A DNA stretch of 55,420 nt from Candidatus Zhuqueibacterota bacterium (lineage in GTDB: Bacteria; Zhuqueibacterota; Zhuqueibacteria; Zhuqueibacterales; Zhuqueibacteraceae). A program made the translations under genes and the position numbers. The notes under the pieces are model-generated. The model was given only the letters and a program-made list of their open reading frames with translations, was not told the origin of the DNA and searched no databases. Below are positions 16,072 to 25,139 of this stretch, piece by piece (the first letter of the stretch is position 1; each line of letters opens with the position of its first letter). Location of the stretch: positions 1 through 55,420 of the forward strand of contig JAKEEU010000298.1 in NCBI GenBank assembly GCA_022616415.1, read 5' to 3'.

Positions 16072-18472
16072 ATCTCAAACTCTCCACCGGATTCGCCAGC
16101 GCCGCTTTGATGGCCTGCGTGCTCACGGTCAACAGCGCGATGAGCAAGGCGAGTCCGCCGGCGAGGGCGAACACCCACCATTCCATTTCAACACGAAAAG
16201 CGAAGCTCTGCAGCCATTTGTTCATCGCATACCACGCGAGCGGCCAGGCAATGAGATTGGCCAACAATACCAATTTGACAAAATCTTTCGAAAGCAGTGT
16301 GACGACATTCGTCACCGTGGCGCCGAGCACTTTGCGCACGCCGATCTCTTTAGTGCGGCGCTCGGCGGTAAACGCGGCGAGGCCGAACAATCCCAAACAG
16401 GCGATGCCGATGGCGAGCAAAGCAAAGGCTTGAAACACGCGCCCCAGTTGCTGATCGGCCTGGTGCAGGCGCGCGAAATCATGATCGAGAAAATAGTAGT
16501 CGAGCGGATAACTCGGCGCAAACTTGCTCCACACGCTTCTGATGTGCTCGAGGGTTGCCGTTACACCCTGCGGCGCGATCCGAAAAGAAATGAAATTCAG
16601 TTTGTTCATGGGCATGACGTTGATGACGAGCGGCCAAACCGTTTCACGAAACGAGGAAAGTTGAAAGTCCTTCACCACGCCGATGATCCTGCCGTCATAG
16701 TCTTGTCTGGCATGACTCATGCGGATGCTGCGGCCGATTACTTCCGCGGGAGACTTCCACGCCACCAGGCGCACGAAGGCTTCGTTGACCATGAACGCGG
16801 CGGTGGCATCGGTGGAAATCTTTTCGTCAAAATCACGGCCGGCAGCCAGACCGATGCCGTAGGTTTTGAGAAAGTCCTGATCGACAAAGAAACGTGTCAG
16901 TCCTTCGGATTCATTCCAACCGTCAATCTTATAACCCGCACCGTTGCCGGCTTTGGCGGGCACTTGCTCAGTCACGGTCATGGCCAGCAGATTGGGATGT
17001 TGCAACAACTCGTGCTTGGCCGAGCGATAGTTGTTTCTAATGGGATCGTTGAGCGGCGCGATGACGATCACCTCGCGATCGAAGCCGAGGTTTTTGGTGC
17101 GCACGTATTGCATCTGATAATAAACCACGGTGGTGCAGACGATCAAAACCACCGAGATGGCAAATTGAAAAACCACCAAGCCTTTGCGCAAAATGACGGC
17201 GACTTTTCTTCCACCGCTGGTTTTGCCCGTCAAAGAATCAATCGGGCGGCTGGCGGAAAGAAAGAATGCTGGATAGCTGCCGGCAACGACGCCGGTCACC
17301 AGCGCCAGGCCGAGCATCATCATGACAAATGGCAGATCAGTCGCATAGTCGATTACAATTTGCTTGCCGACAATGCTGTTCAGCAATGGCGAGCTCGCTT
17401 CGATCAGAATAAAAGCGATGGCGAGCGCGAACAGACTCAAGCATAGGGACTCGATCAAAAACTGCTTGACCAGCTCGGCGCGGACGGCGCCCACGACTTT
17501 GCGCATGCCCACTTCTTTGGTGCGCTGCGCGGATTGCGCCGTTGCTAGGTTCATGAAATTGATGCAAGCAATCAGCAGAATAAAAGCCGCGATGGCCGAG
17601 AAAATATACACGTAGGCGATGTCGCCGTTCGGCTCTAATTCAGCGCGCAATTTGGAATGCAGACGAATATCCGTGAGCGGCTGCAAATGCAACGAGTACC
17701 AATGATCCTTGCCTACGTGCTTCTCCAAAAAGGCCGGCAGTTTCGTTTGCACGCTTTCAACAGAGACACTCGGCTTGAGCAGCACGTAAGTAAAAGCCGC
17801 TTCCAAGCCCCAGCCTCTTCTGCCTTCCATGTCAGCAAGATCTTTTTGGCTTGCGAACGAGGCGAGAAAATCGAATTTAATGTGCGAATAATGCGGCAGG
17901 TTTTTCACCACGCCGGTGATTTTGTAATCGGCAAATTCGCCGTTATTGTAAGGATCGAGCGCAATGGTTTCACCCAGCGGGTTATCGTGGCCGAAATATT
18001 TTTGGCTCATCGCTTCCGTGATGACGATGGAAAACGGCTCGGCTAACGCGGTTTGGGGATTGCCGCGCAGAAAAGGAAAGCTGAAAACTTCGAACACGTT
18101 CTTATCGGCGTAAAAGAAGCGTTCTTCATAAAACCGGTTGTCATTGTGCGCAAACACGCGCTTCTCGCCCCACCCCATTTTGCGAAAACGCACAACGGCT
18201 TCGACTTCGGGAAAGGCCGCCGCCAAAGCGGGTCCTTGGCCAAAACTGGTATTCGCGTTGGAGGGTTGGCCGTCCTCTTCGGTGCTGAGGGTGAGGCGAT
18301 AAATCCGATCGGCGCGCTCATGAAAGCGATCGTAGCGCAGCTCGTCGCGAACGTAGAGCAAAATGAGAATGCAGCACGCCATGCCGACGGCGAGACCGGC
18401 GATGTTGATGAAAGAATACGTGCGGTATTTCAGCAGATGGCGGAGAGTGAGTTTGAAGTAGTTTTTGAGCAT
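16064..18472 (-). CDS. MacB/FtsX-type ABC transporter permease (intact, paralog 4)
   Basis: The 802-residue protein starts MLKNYFKLTLRHLLKYRTYSF, with ggag about 7 bp upstream at the edge of the heptamer spacer. First periplasmic domain about 43-285 (ends LQPLTDIRLHSKL), first coupling segment RTKEVGMRKVVGA (317-329), GSYPAFFLSASRP at about 398-410, helix 5 from 432, second coupling segment RTKEIGVRKVLGA near 705. It ends NPVESLRYE; the serine in place of alanine is shared only with the other hydrolase-linked permease (40192-42594) and, as DSLRYE or NSLRYE, with 42670-45114 and the broken copy at 1474. The following hydrolase gene starts inside its stop codon, which makes these two a tight functional pair on paper. 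Confidence 0.95.
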   Translation of the reverse strand: MLKNYFKLTLRHLLKYRTYSFINIAGLAVGMACCILILLYVRDELRYDRFHERADRIYRLTLSTEEDGQPSNANTSFGQGPALAAAFPEVEAVVRFRKMGWGEKRVFAHNDNRFYEERFFYADKNVFEVFSFPFLRGNPQTALAEPFSIVITEAMSQKYFGHDNPLGETIALDPYNNGEFADYKITGVVKNLPHYSHIKFDFLASFASQKDLADMEGRRGWGLEAAFTYVLLKPSVSVESVQTKLPAFLEKHVGKDHWYSLHLQPLTDIRLHSKLRAELEPNGDIAYVYIFSAIAAFILLIACINFMNLATAQSAQRTKEVGMRKVVGAVRAELVKQFLIESLCLSLFALAIAFILIEASSPLLNSIVGKQIVIDYATDLPFVMMMLGLALVTGVVAGSYPAFFLSASRPIDSLTGKTSGGRKVAVILRKGLVVFQFAISVVLIVCTTVVYYQMQYVRTKNLGFDREVIVIAPLNDPIRNNYRSAKHELLQHPNLLAMTVTEQVPAKAGNGAGYKIDGWNESEGLTRFFVDQDFLKTYGIGLAAGRDFDEKISTDATAAFMVNEAFVRLVAWKSPAEVIGRSIRMSHARQDYDGRIIGVVKDFQLSSFRETVWPLVINVMPMNKLNFISFRIAPQGVTATLEHIRSVWSKFAPSYPLDYYFLDHDFARLHQADQQLGRVFQAFALLAIGIACLGLFGLAAFTAERRTKEIGVRKVLGATVTNVVTLLSKDFVKLVLLANLIAWPLAWYAMNKWLQSFAFRVEMEWWVFALAGGLALLIALLTVSTQAIKAALANPVESLRYE

Positions 18473-18480
18473 ACTTGACT

Positions 18481-18557
18481 CCAGTTGCCAGTGATCAGTG
18501 TTCAGTTATCAGTGAGCAGCAGTTAGTATTAAGACATTGAATACTAATCACTGGTTG
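18481..18557. repeat. Heptamer hairpin spacer, CAGTNAT family
   Basis: Units CAGTTGC, CAGTGAT, CAGTGTT, CAGTTAT, CAGTGAG run into opposing units (ATACTAAT, CACTGGT, TGCA). The distal arm abuts the permease stub at 18565. Confidence 0.75.
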
Positions 18558-18564
18558 CATATTA

Positions 18565-18600
18565 TAGTAGCGCTTTTACCGGATTGGCCAACGCCCTAAG
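18565..18600 (-). pseudogene. 3' stub of a lost permease (LRALANPVKALL)
   Basis: On the minus strand these bases translate as LRALANPVKALL, matching the last codons AALANPVEALRYE of the permeases. The expected position, directly after a heptamer spacer, also fits. The body that should lie to the right is gone; an unrelated plus-strand ATPase gene occupies the space up to the next permease. Confidence 0.8.
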
Positions 18601-18671
18601 ATGAATGAATTTATCTCTGCTTGGTTAAGTCCATCATTGCCCTATTGTCGAGTAGAATTTTTGAAAACATC

Positions 18672-18706
18672 ATTGACATTTGTCAATGGATTCGTTAAAA
18701 TACAAT
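18672..18706 (+). promoter_or_regulatory. Promoter with overlapping palindromic operator for the DUF4143 ATPase
   Basis: TTGACA (18673-18678) is followed after exactly 17 bp by TAAAAT (18696-18701), close to the sigma-70 consensus. The -35 box lies inside a perfect palindrome attgaca-tt-tgtcaat (18672-18687), and a further tttgtcaag occurs at about 18713-18721. A repressor binding the palindrome would block the -35 region. The gene starts 51 bp downstream. Confidence 0.55.
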
Positions 18707-18752
18707 AGTCTTTTGTCAAGCATAACGATAAAATCCAGCCATAGTCTAAAAT

Positions 18753-20126
18753 ATGTATAGAGAAATCGATACTGAATTACTCAACTGGAAAGACCGCGAG
18801 AATCGCAAGCCTCTCATCGTGAGAGGCGCGCGCCAAGTCGGCAAAACCCATTCTATCGAAAAATTTGCTCGTTTGCATTTTGCAAATTTCATAAAAATAA
18901 ATTTTGAGGAACAGATCGAGCTGAAGCCGCTATTCAAGAATTTCGACATCGATCGTATTCTCAATGATCTTTCGATTTTATTCTCGACGATGATTTCGCC
19001 TGGCAGGACTTTGATCTTCTTGGATGAAATACAAGCCTGCCCTGAAGCCATTGTTTCACTACGGTATTTCTATGAAAAGCGTCCGAGCTTACATGTCATT
19101 GCCGCTGGTTCATTGCTCGATTTTACATTAAAGGAAATGAATTACGCAATGCCGGTCGGCAGAGTCGAATTTTGCTACATGTATCCGATGAGCTTCAAAG
19201 AGTTCCTTTTGGCGCTCTCGCAAGATCGACTGGTATCTTACATTCAAAATTACGAGCTGCATCAAGATTTCAGCCAGGTCATCCATCAAAAGATATTGGA
19301 CTATCTGAGAATGTATTTATTTGTCGGCGGCATGCCGGAGGCTGTAAAAACATGCCTGACCCAAAAACCACCGGAAGTCGAGAGAATACACAGCAATATT
19401 CTAACGGCGTTGCAGTTCGATTTCGCCAAATATGGAACGAAACAGCAACAAGAGCATCTGTTGTCAGTCTTCCGGTATTGTGCACGCAATGTCGGCAAAA
19501 AAGTCAAATATGCCAATATTGACCGTGAGGTTCGCTCCGAGAATCTCAAACAGGCTTTTCAAAGGCTGCAATCGAGTCGATTGCTCCATCTTGTTCATCA
19601 TACGAATGCAAGTCGAATCCCGCTCATGAACGGGGTGAAGGAAAATATTTATAAGCCGCTCTTTCTGGATATTGGTCTTGCAAACCACCTGAGCGGGATT
19701 CGACTGATCGAATTAGAAAACATACTGACAAATAACGAAGGCGCTCTGGCAGAACAATTCATCGGTCAGGAACTATTGACCCTGACACCTCCATATATGG
19801 ATTCGAAGCTCTATTACTGGACGCGAGAAGAACGAAATGCCAATGCCGAAGTAGATTATGTTTTTCAATGGAACAATTCTCTCATCCCTGTTGAAGTCAA
19901 GGCCGGTAAAACCGGTTCGCTGAAATCGCTGCATGTTTATTTACTCGAGAAGAGACTCAATACAGCTATCCGCTTCAATTTGGACAAACCCAGTATCGGC
20001 ACCTTCCAGACGAAAACAAGTACAGGCAAAATACAGACAGAAATCGAGTTCCAATTGCTTTCACTTCCGCTTTATATGTGTTTTCAGCTTCCAGAGATAA
20101 TCAACGCGCAGGGATTAGCCGGCTGA
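18753..20126 (+). CDS. AAA-family ATPase with DUF4143 C-terminal domain
   Basis: The 457-residue cytoplasmic protein has Walker A GARQVGKT (25-32), Walker B LIFLDEIQ (87-94) and the sensor-like AAGSLLDF (117-124). This N-terminal AAA domain is joined to a DUF4143-type C-terminal half (about 200-400), where the segment YYWTREERNANAEVDYVFQW with a following VEVKAGKTGS resembles a restriction-endonuclease-like fold (E-V-D ... V-E-V-K). Such proteins are common, patchily distributed, and of unsettled function. The gene runs against all its neighbours and has its own promoter. It replaces the body of a lost permease, which indicates later insertion. It is not an ABC ATPase (no LSGGQ signature), so it is not the missing transporter subunit. 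Confidence 0.9.
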   Translation: MYREIDTELLNWKDRENRKPLIVRGARQVGKTHSIEKFARLHFANFIKINFEEQIELKPLFKNFDIDRILNDLSILFSTMISPGRTLIFLDEIQACPEAIVSLRYFYEKRPSLHVIAAGSLLDFTLKEMNYAMPVGRVEFCYMYPMSFKEFLLALSQDRLVSYIQNYELHQDFSQVIHQKILDYLRMYLFVGGMPEAVKTCLTQKPPEVERIHSNILTALQFDFAKYGTKQQQEHLLSVFRYCARNVGKKVKYANIDREVRSENLKQAFQRLQSSRLLHLVHHTNASRIPLMNGVKENIYKPLFLDIGLANHLSGIRLIELENILTNNEGALAEQFIGQELLTLTPPYMDSKLYYWTREERNANAEVDYVFQWNNSLIPVEVKAGKTGSLKSLHVYLLEKRLNTAIRFNLDKPSIGTFQTKTSTGKIQTEIEFQLLSLPLYMCFQLPEIINAQGLAG

Positions 20127-20135
20127 CGGCCTCGT

Positions 20136-20176
20136 GCTTGGCATAGCGTCCTGCTCTTCGCCCTAAGCCATCTGCT
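20136..20176. repeat. Heptamer array, GCCCTAA family
   Basis: Units GCTCTTC, GCCCTAA, GCCATCT, GCT lie between the convergent ATPase and permease stops. They resemble the GCCCTCT series at 5146 and 47705. Confidence 0.55.
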
Positions 20177-22571
20177 ATTCATACCGCAGCGCTTCCACCG
20201 GATTCGCCAGCGCCGCTTTGATGGCCTGCGCGCTCACCGTGATCAAAGCAATTGCGGCGACGATGAAGGCTGGTATCACAAACATGTCCCAACCGAGATT
20301 GATGCGAAAGGCATAATTTTCCAGCCATTTTTTGATGATGATTCCGGCCAGCGGCAAGGCGACGAGGTTGGCGAGGGAAAGCAACAGCAGAAAATCTTTC
20401 GACAGCAGCATGACCAAATTGAGCGTTGTCGCGCCCAACACTTTTCTTATGCCGATTTCCTTCGTTCTTTTCACCGCAGAAAAAGCGGAGAGCGCGAAAA
20501 GCCCGAGACATGCGATGATGATCGCGAGTCCGGCGAATAAACCAAAAATTTGGCCGAAGCGCTGATCGGCTTGGTATTGCCGGTTGAAATATTCATCCAA
20601 AAAGAAATACTCGAAGGGATTTCCGGAAAACAGTTTTTCATATTCGGCTTGAATGAGCGCGACGGTTCCGGCGAAATCGGCAGTTTTGAATTTTATCGCA
20701 TAAAAATTGCCGCCGACGGGGCGCAGAAAAAAGACCGTCGCCGGCTGCTCGTGCTGCAAAGAAAGCTGGTGATGGGTTTGCAATACACCCACCACTTCAA
20801 ATTCTGCATTTCTCCAGCCAAGGATTTTTTGGTCGATGATTTCTTCCGGCTTGTCATAGCGCAGCAGGCGCAACGCCGCTTCGTTGACCAACGCCGCACT
20901 TTGATCTGAAGGGAAATCTTTGGAAAAATTTCTGCCGGCCAGCAGTTTCATTCCGTAAGCAGTGACGAAGTCATAATCGATGCCGGTAAAATCGACGCCG
21001 GCCGCGTTTTCGCGCGCATCGCCGAAGCGCCGCACCGTTCCTCCCCACGTGCTCTCTCGGCCAGGGATGTTGGTGGATGAAGTCAAGCTTTGAATCGCCT
21101 CGTAGCGCAGAAGCTCGGATTTGAAGCTGTTCAATCTCGCGCTGTAGGTGGAATCGGCAATGCTCGGCGCTTTGACGATGAGGGTTTGTTCGATATTGAC
21201 GCCCAACTCTTGATGGCGCATGAAAGCGAGCTGCCGAAAAACCGCCCACGTACCGGCGATCAAAACGATAGAAGCAGCGAATTGATAAACCACCAGCACT
21301 TTACGCAGGGTCAATTTTCCCGACAGAAGTTGAAACTGGCCTTTCAGCGTTTTGATGGGTTGGAAAGATGACATCACGAACGCGGGATACAAGCTGGAAG
21401 CAAGACTGCCGGCAACGAAGAACGCCAGCAGCAATCCCCAAAGCTCGAATCGGCCATAAGCAGAAAACGTCAACGAGGTGCCGAAAATGTGGTTGAACAA
21501 TGGCAGCAGCTCTGCGACCAAGAGCAATGCTACTAAAACGGCGACGCCATTCAGAGTGACGGATTCCATTAAAAATTGGCGGATCAAATCGCCGCGCTCG
21601 GCGCCGACGGTTTTGCGGATGCCGACTTCTTTGGCGCGATCCAGCGAGCGGGCGGTGGCAAGATTGACGTAATTCATCCAGGCGATGACGAGAATGAGAA
21701 ACGCCACGATCAGCAAGCCGTAAGTAATCATCGCGCTGCCGTTGACCTCAGCCTCGCCTTCCATGTGGGAGTGAAGGTGAATATCGTGCAGCGGCTGGAG
21801 AGAAATCTGAACGGTACTTTCCCGACCCAAAAGCTTTGCAACCAAATTTGAAGAAATCAATTTGGCATTGAGCTGCTCGGCATTTACGCCAGGCTTCAAT
21901 AAAACGTAGGTTAGAAAATCCGCCCATCCCAACATATATTCTTCGCTCCTCAGCGTTTCGAAGGAGAGCAGGAAATCAAATTGCAGATGCGAATTTCTCG
22001 GCACGTCTTCCAAAATGCCGGTGACCAGAAAAGCCTCGTCCCCATTCATAATGAGCGACTTTCCCATCGCCGGCTCTTCGCCAAAATATTTTTTCGCGAA
22101 AGATGAAGTAATGACGATAGTGTGAGGCTGAGTGAGCGCCTGCTGCCTCTCCCCTTCCAGCAATTTGAAGGAAAATAACTTGAGAACGGAAGCGTCAGCG
22201 TAGTAAACTTTCTCTTCGATGAATTTGGCGTCTTTATAGCTCAACACGAAGTTGCCCATGATACCGTGCAAATCGATCAACCGCGCCGCTTCCTGAATCT
22301 CGGGAAACTCCGACTTGAGCGCCGGCCCGATCACTCCAAAAGCTTTTGCTCTTTGATAAACATGCCGGCCTTCTTCCCATTGATCCATGCGGAGGCGATA
22401 AATATCCTCGCCACGTGCATGAAAGCGGTCGTAACTCAGCTCGAAGCCGACGTACAGCATGATCATGATACACGCGCTCATGCCAATAATCAGCCCGCCG
22501 AGATTTACCAGCGCAAACAGCTTGTGGCGGCCGAGATTTCTGATGGTGAGTTTGAAATAGTTTTTGAGCAT
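20175..22571 (-). CDS. MacB/FtsX-type ABC transporter permease (intact, paralog 5, subgroup B)
   Basis: The 798-residue protein begins MLKNYFKLTIRNLGRHKLFALVN. It belongs to a subgroup with 42670-45114 and 50189-52633: the first FtsX unit reads MNYVNLATARSLDRAKEVGIRKTVGA (here the usual INFMNL is WMNYVNL), then SLYPAFVMSSF instead of GSYPAF, and after helix 5 the segment LGVNIEQTLIVKAP. The element before helix 2 is LQPLHDIHLHSHM. The second periplasmic domain has AGRNFS and a rare LGWRNAEFEVVGVLQTHH where most copies have VIGVVKDFH. The second coupling segment is VKRTKEIGIRKVLGA. No Shine-Dalgarno is evident: ccagttatcag and a run of A or T lie directly upstream. Confidence 0.95.
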   Translation of the reverse strand: MLKNYFKLTIRNLGRHKLFALVNLGGLIIGMSACIMIMLYVGFELSYDRFHARGEDIYRLRMDQWEEGRHVYQRAKAFGVIGPALKSEFPEIQEAARLIDLHGIMGNFVLSYKDAKFIEEKVYYADASVLKLFSFKLLEGERQQALTQPHTIVITSSFAKKYFGEEPAMGKSLIMNGDEAFLVTGILEDVPRNSHLQFDFLLSFETLRSEEYMLGWADFLTYVLLKPGVNAEQLNAKLISSNLVAKLLGRESTVQISLQPLHDIHLHSHMEGEAEVNGSAMITYGLLIVAFLILVIAWMNYVNLATARSLDRAKEVGIRKTVGAERGDLIRQFLMESVTLNGVAVLVALLLVAELLPLFNHIFGTSLTFSAYGRFELWGLLLAFFVAGSLASSLYPAFVMSSFQPIKTLKGQFQLLSGKLTLRKVLVVYQFAASIVLIAGTWAVFRQLAFMRHQELGVNIEQTLIVKAPSIADSTYSARLNSFKSELLRYEAIQSLTSSTNIPGRESTWGGTVRRFGDARENAAGVDFTGIDYDFVTAYGMKLLAGRNFSKDFPSDQSAALVNEAALRLLRYDKPEEIIDQKILGWRNAEFEVVGVLQTHHQLSLQHEQPATVFFLRPVGGNFYAIKFKTADFAGTVALIQAEYEKLFSGNPFEYFFLDEYFNRQYQADQRFGQIFGLFAGLAIIIACLGLFALSAFSAVKRTKEIGIRKVLGATTLNLVMLLSKDFLLLLSLANLVALPLAGIIIKKWLENYAFRINLGWDMFVIPAFIVAAIALITVSAQAIKAALANPVEALRYE

Positions 22572-22581
22572 GACTTTTTTT

Positions 22582-22648
22582 CCAGTTATCAGTGATCAGT
22601 GATCAGTAATCAGTTCACTGAATACTGATCACTGATTACTGGTTACTG
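22582..22648. repeat. Heptamer hairpin spacer, CAGTNAT family
   Basis: ccagttatcagtgatcagt (left arm) and actgatcactgattactgg (right arm) match as reverse complements at 18 of 19 positions. Units are CAGTTAT, CAGTGAT, CAGTGAT, CAGTAAT, then TACTGAT, CACTGAT, TACTGGT. Confidence 0.85.
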
Positions 22649-22649
22649 C

Positions 22650-25007
22650 TTACTCGTAGCGAAGCGCCTCTACCGGATTCGCCAGCGCGGCTTTTAGGGC
22701 TTGATAACTGACGGTGACCAGCACAATAATCATCGCCAGAGCTGCCGCCACAACAAAGATGGCGACGTTCAAAGAAATGCGATACGCATAATTTTGCAGC
22801 CAGCCGGACATGACGAAATAGGCCACCGGCCAGGCGATCAAATTGGCGATGCCGGCCAGCATCAAGAAATTTTTCGAAAGGAGGAAGAAAAGAGCCGGAA
22901 TCGAAGCGCCGAGCACTTTTCTGATGCCGATTTCCTTGGTGCGCTGCTCCGCCATGTAGGAGGCCAGACCATACAGGCCGAGGCTGGCAATCAGGATTGC
23001 CATGACGGAAAAATAGCCGGACAACTTGCCGACGCGCTGCTCGGCGCGATACAAGTTGTCGTAAACCTCATCTAGAAAATTAAAATAAAACGGCGTGTCG
23101 GCAGCGAATTGCTTGTACGTCTTTTCGATAAATTCGATGGTTGCCGTGAAGTTTTCCGGCCGCATTCGCATTATCATGGCAAAATATCCATCCGGCGCCA
23201 TCATCATGACCAGGGGTTCGATTTTCATGCGAATCGGCTTGAAATGAAAATCTTTAACGACGCCGATGATGGTGAACTCGTTAGAACCCAATGTCAGCCG
23301 CTTGCCAATGGGAGCCTGCATGCCCATCACTTCGGTTGCCGTTTCGTTGACGACAACCGCGTGGGAATCGGCGGGAAAATCGCGTGAAAAAAATCGGCCT
23401 TCCGCCATTTCCATCTTGAATGTTTTCACGTAATCCTCATCGACGTTCAGCGTATGCATCAACACCTCGTCGGAAGGGTCTTTGCCTTCCCATTTCCAAC
23501 CCGAGCTCGAGCTGGCAACATAGGTGGGGAGTTGGCTGGTTCGGGTAATGCCGGTGATATTGGGGTTTTTCAACAGCTCTTGCTTGGCTATCTCACTTTT
23601 TCCTCTGAACTCTCCGGACATCCAGAAATATCCGAGGTTTTCCTTGTCGAGGCCCAGATTTTTGTTGCGAATGTAATCCATCTGCCTCGACACCACCAGC
23701 GTGCCGATAATCATGATCACGGAAAGCGCGAATTGAAAAACAACAAGTATCTTTCTGAAAAGCGAACCGCCGGCTTGCGAGCTTCTGTTGCTTTTAATCG
23801 TTGCGATCGGATGGAATGATGACAAGTAAAACGCGGGATAGCTGCCGGAGATGATGCCGCAAAGCAAAGCGATCGCAAAAGAGCCGAAACCCAGGCTGGT
23901 CTCAAGATGGCTGAGCGACAAGGTTTTTCCGGAAAGGTCGTTAAAGGCCGGCAGCAGCGTCTCGGTTAACACCAGCGCGGCAAGAAAGGCAAGCAAAGAC
24001 AGAATAATGGCTTCGCTGAAGAATTGGTTGATAAGCTGATGCCGCTGCGCGCCGACCACTTTGCGCAGCCCGACTTCTTTGGCGCGCCTTTCCGAGCGGG
24101 CGGTGGCCAGGTTCATAAAGTTGATGCAGGCAATGAGCAAAACAAAAAACGCGATGGCCGCAAATATCCTGACGTATTGAATATCGCCGTGCCCGCCGAT
24201 ATCGGCGGTGTATTTGCCGGAGGAGTAGAGATGAATCTCCGTCAACAGCTGCAGGTAAATCTCGGTTGCGCTTTTCTCATGGTTCTTCTTGATGAAATCG
24301 ATGATCTTTTTATCGACTTCCTTGTATGGCGTATTTTTTTGGAGCAAAACGTAAGTGTAGCACCAATCTGTACCCCAGTATTCCATCGAGCTGCCCAATT
24401 CCTTTAGATAAATGAAAGGCGCCAGCAGATCGTATTTCAAGTGCGAATTTTCCGGAATGTTTTCGATCACGCCGGTGACGAGAAAGTCATCGCGATGATT
24501 GATTCGTAAAACCTGGCCCACCGGCTCATCCTGGCCGAAATATTTTGCCGCCGCTTCTTCCGTTAGCACGATTGAGTGCGGCGCGGACAACGCCGTTTGT
24601 GGGCTACCTTTCACAAATGGGATGGTGAAGATCTCCAAAATGTCGGGATCGGCAAAGGCCACGCCTTCGGTGAAAATCTTGTCGTCCTTTTTTATCGTCA
24701 GGCTGTTAAAACTAAATCTTGTTGCTTTGCTGATTTCCGGAAATTGTGTTTTGAGCGCCGGCGCCAGCGGCGAGGGCGTGACCGCGACGGGGAAAATCTG
24801 CCCGCCGGCGTAATACTGATTTTCCACCACGCGGTAAATATCATTGGCGTTCTCATGAAAGGTGTCATAACTCAGCTCGTGCTGCACCCACATCAGAATG
24901 AGCATGCTGCACGTCATGCCGATGGCAAGGCCGGTGATATTGATGAATGAATTGGCCTTCTGCCGGACGAGGTTTCGCCAGGTGATTTTGAGGTAGTTTT
25001 TGAACAT
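22650..25007 (-). CDS. MacB/FtsX-type ABC transporter permease (intact, paralog 6)
   Basis: The 785-residue protein is counted from MFKNYLKITWRNLVRQKANSF, with cggag 8 bp upstream; the frame extends to 25106 through the heptamer array, which is rejected as coding. The first periplasmic domain is compact and ends LQLLTEIHLYSSG. Coupling segments are RRAKEVGLRKVVGA and RTKEIGIRKVLGA. After GSYPAFYLSSF the usual VLKG is replaced by TIKSNRSSQAGGSLFRK before helix 5. The second periplasmic domain is short, with MAEGRFFSRDF in place of AGRNFS and three methionines in EPLVMMMAPDG. The C-terminal membrane part differs slightly (LNVAIFVVAAALAMIIVLVTVSYQALKAAL). It lies directly upstream in reading order of the subgroup B gene at 20175, separated by a 67-bp hairpin spacer. 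Confidence 0.95.
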   Translation of the reverse strand: MFKNYLKITWRNLVRQKANSFINITGLAIGMTCSMLILMWVQHELSYDTFHENANDIYRVVENQYYAGGQIFPVAVTPSPLAPALKTQFPEISKATRFSFNSLTIKKDDKIFTEGVAFADPDILEIFTIPFVKGSPQTALSAPHSIVLTEEAAAKYFGQDEPVGQVLRINHRDDFLVTGVIENIPENSHLKYDLLAPFIYLKELGSSMEYWGTDWCYTYVLLQKNTPYKEVDKKIIDFIKKNHEKSATEIYLQLLTEIHLYSSGKYTADIGGHGDIQYVRIFAAIAFFVLLIACINFMNLATARSERRAKEVGLRKVVGAQRHQLINQFFSEAIILSLLAFLAALVLTETLLPAFNDLSGKTLSLSHLETSLGFGSFAIALLCGIISGSYPAFYLSSFHPIATIKSNRSSQAGGSLFRKILVVFQFALSVIMIIGTLVVSRQMDYIRNKNLGLDKENLGYFWMSGEFRGKSEIAKQELLKNPNITGITRTSQLPTYVASSSSGWKWEGKDPSDEVLMHTLNVDEDYVKTFKMEMAEGRFFSRDFPADSHAVVVNETATEVMGMQAPIGKRLTLGSNEFTIIGVVKDFHFKPIRMKIEPLVMMMAPDGYFAMIMRMRPENFTATIEFIEKTYKQFAADTPFYFNFLDEVYDNLYRAEQRVGKLSGYFSVMAILIASLGLYGLASYMAEQRTKEIGIRKVLGASIPALFFLLSKNFLMLAGIANLIAWPVAYFVMSGWLQNYAYRISLNVAIFVVAAALAMIIVLVTVSYQALKAALANPVEALRYE

Positions 25008-25018
25008 GGAAACTCCGT

Positions 25019-25136
25019 GCGTAAAAATAAAACGTGATTCGTAAAACGTAATGCGTGAAACGTGACTCGTAAACGTAATCCGTAAAACGTAATCCGTAAA
25101 ACGCAATTTTTTTACGCATCACGTTTTACGTTTTAT
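25019..25136. repeat. Longest heptamer hairpin spacer, CGTAAAA/CGTAATC family
   Basis: About 16 units are visible: CGTAAAA, CGTGATT, CGTAAAA, CGTAATG, CGTGAAA, CGTGACT, CGTAAA, CGTAATC, CGTAAAA, CGTAATC, CGTAAAA, CG. The opposing arm is ttttacgcatcacgttttacg at about 25109-25132. It separates a permease start from the stop of the PQQ-propeller gene. Confidence 0.85.
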
Positions 25137-25139
25137 TCC

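Noticed and set aside
15866..17446. Long plus-strand frame of 526 codons opposite a permease and the hydrolase
   Set aside because: It is a shadow of the minus-strand genes: no recognisable domains, many Arg/Gln/His codons as expected from antisense reading, and it crosses the boundary of two genes. Similar antisense frames (for example 34514-35920, 1697-2788, 37903-38994) were dropped for the same reason.
18753..20126. DUF4143 ATPase as the missing ABC ATP-binding subunit
   Set aside because: It has Walker motifs but no ABC signature (LSGGQ-like), and its C-terminal half is of the DUF4143 type. Its opposite strand and separate promoter also argue against a transporter role.
22582..22648. 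Heptamer hairpins as ordinary intrinsic terminators
   Set aside because: On the minus strand, where the genes are read, the stems are not followed by a T-run; the adjacent run is A-rich or absent, and the stem lies directly before a start codon.
25019..25136. Heptamer array considered as a CRISPR array
   Set aside because: The unit is 7 bp with no unique spacers, and no cas genes are present.
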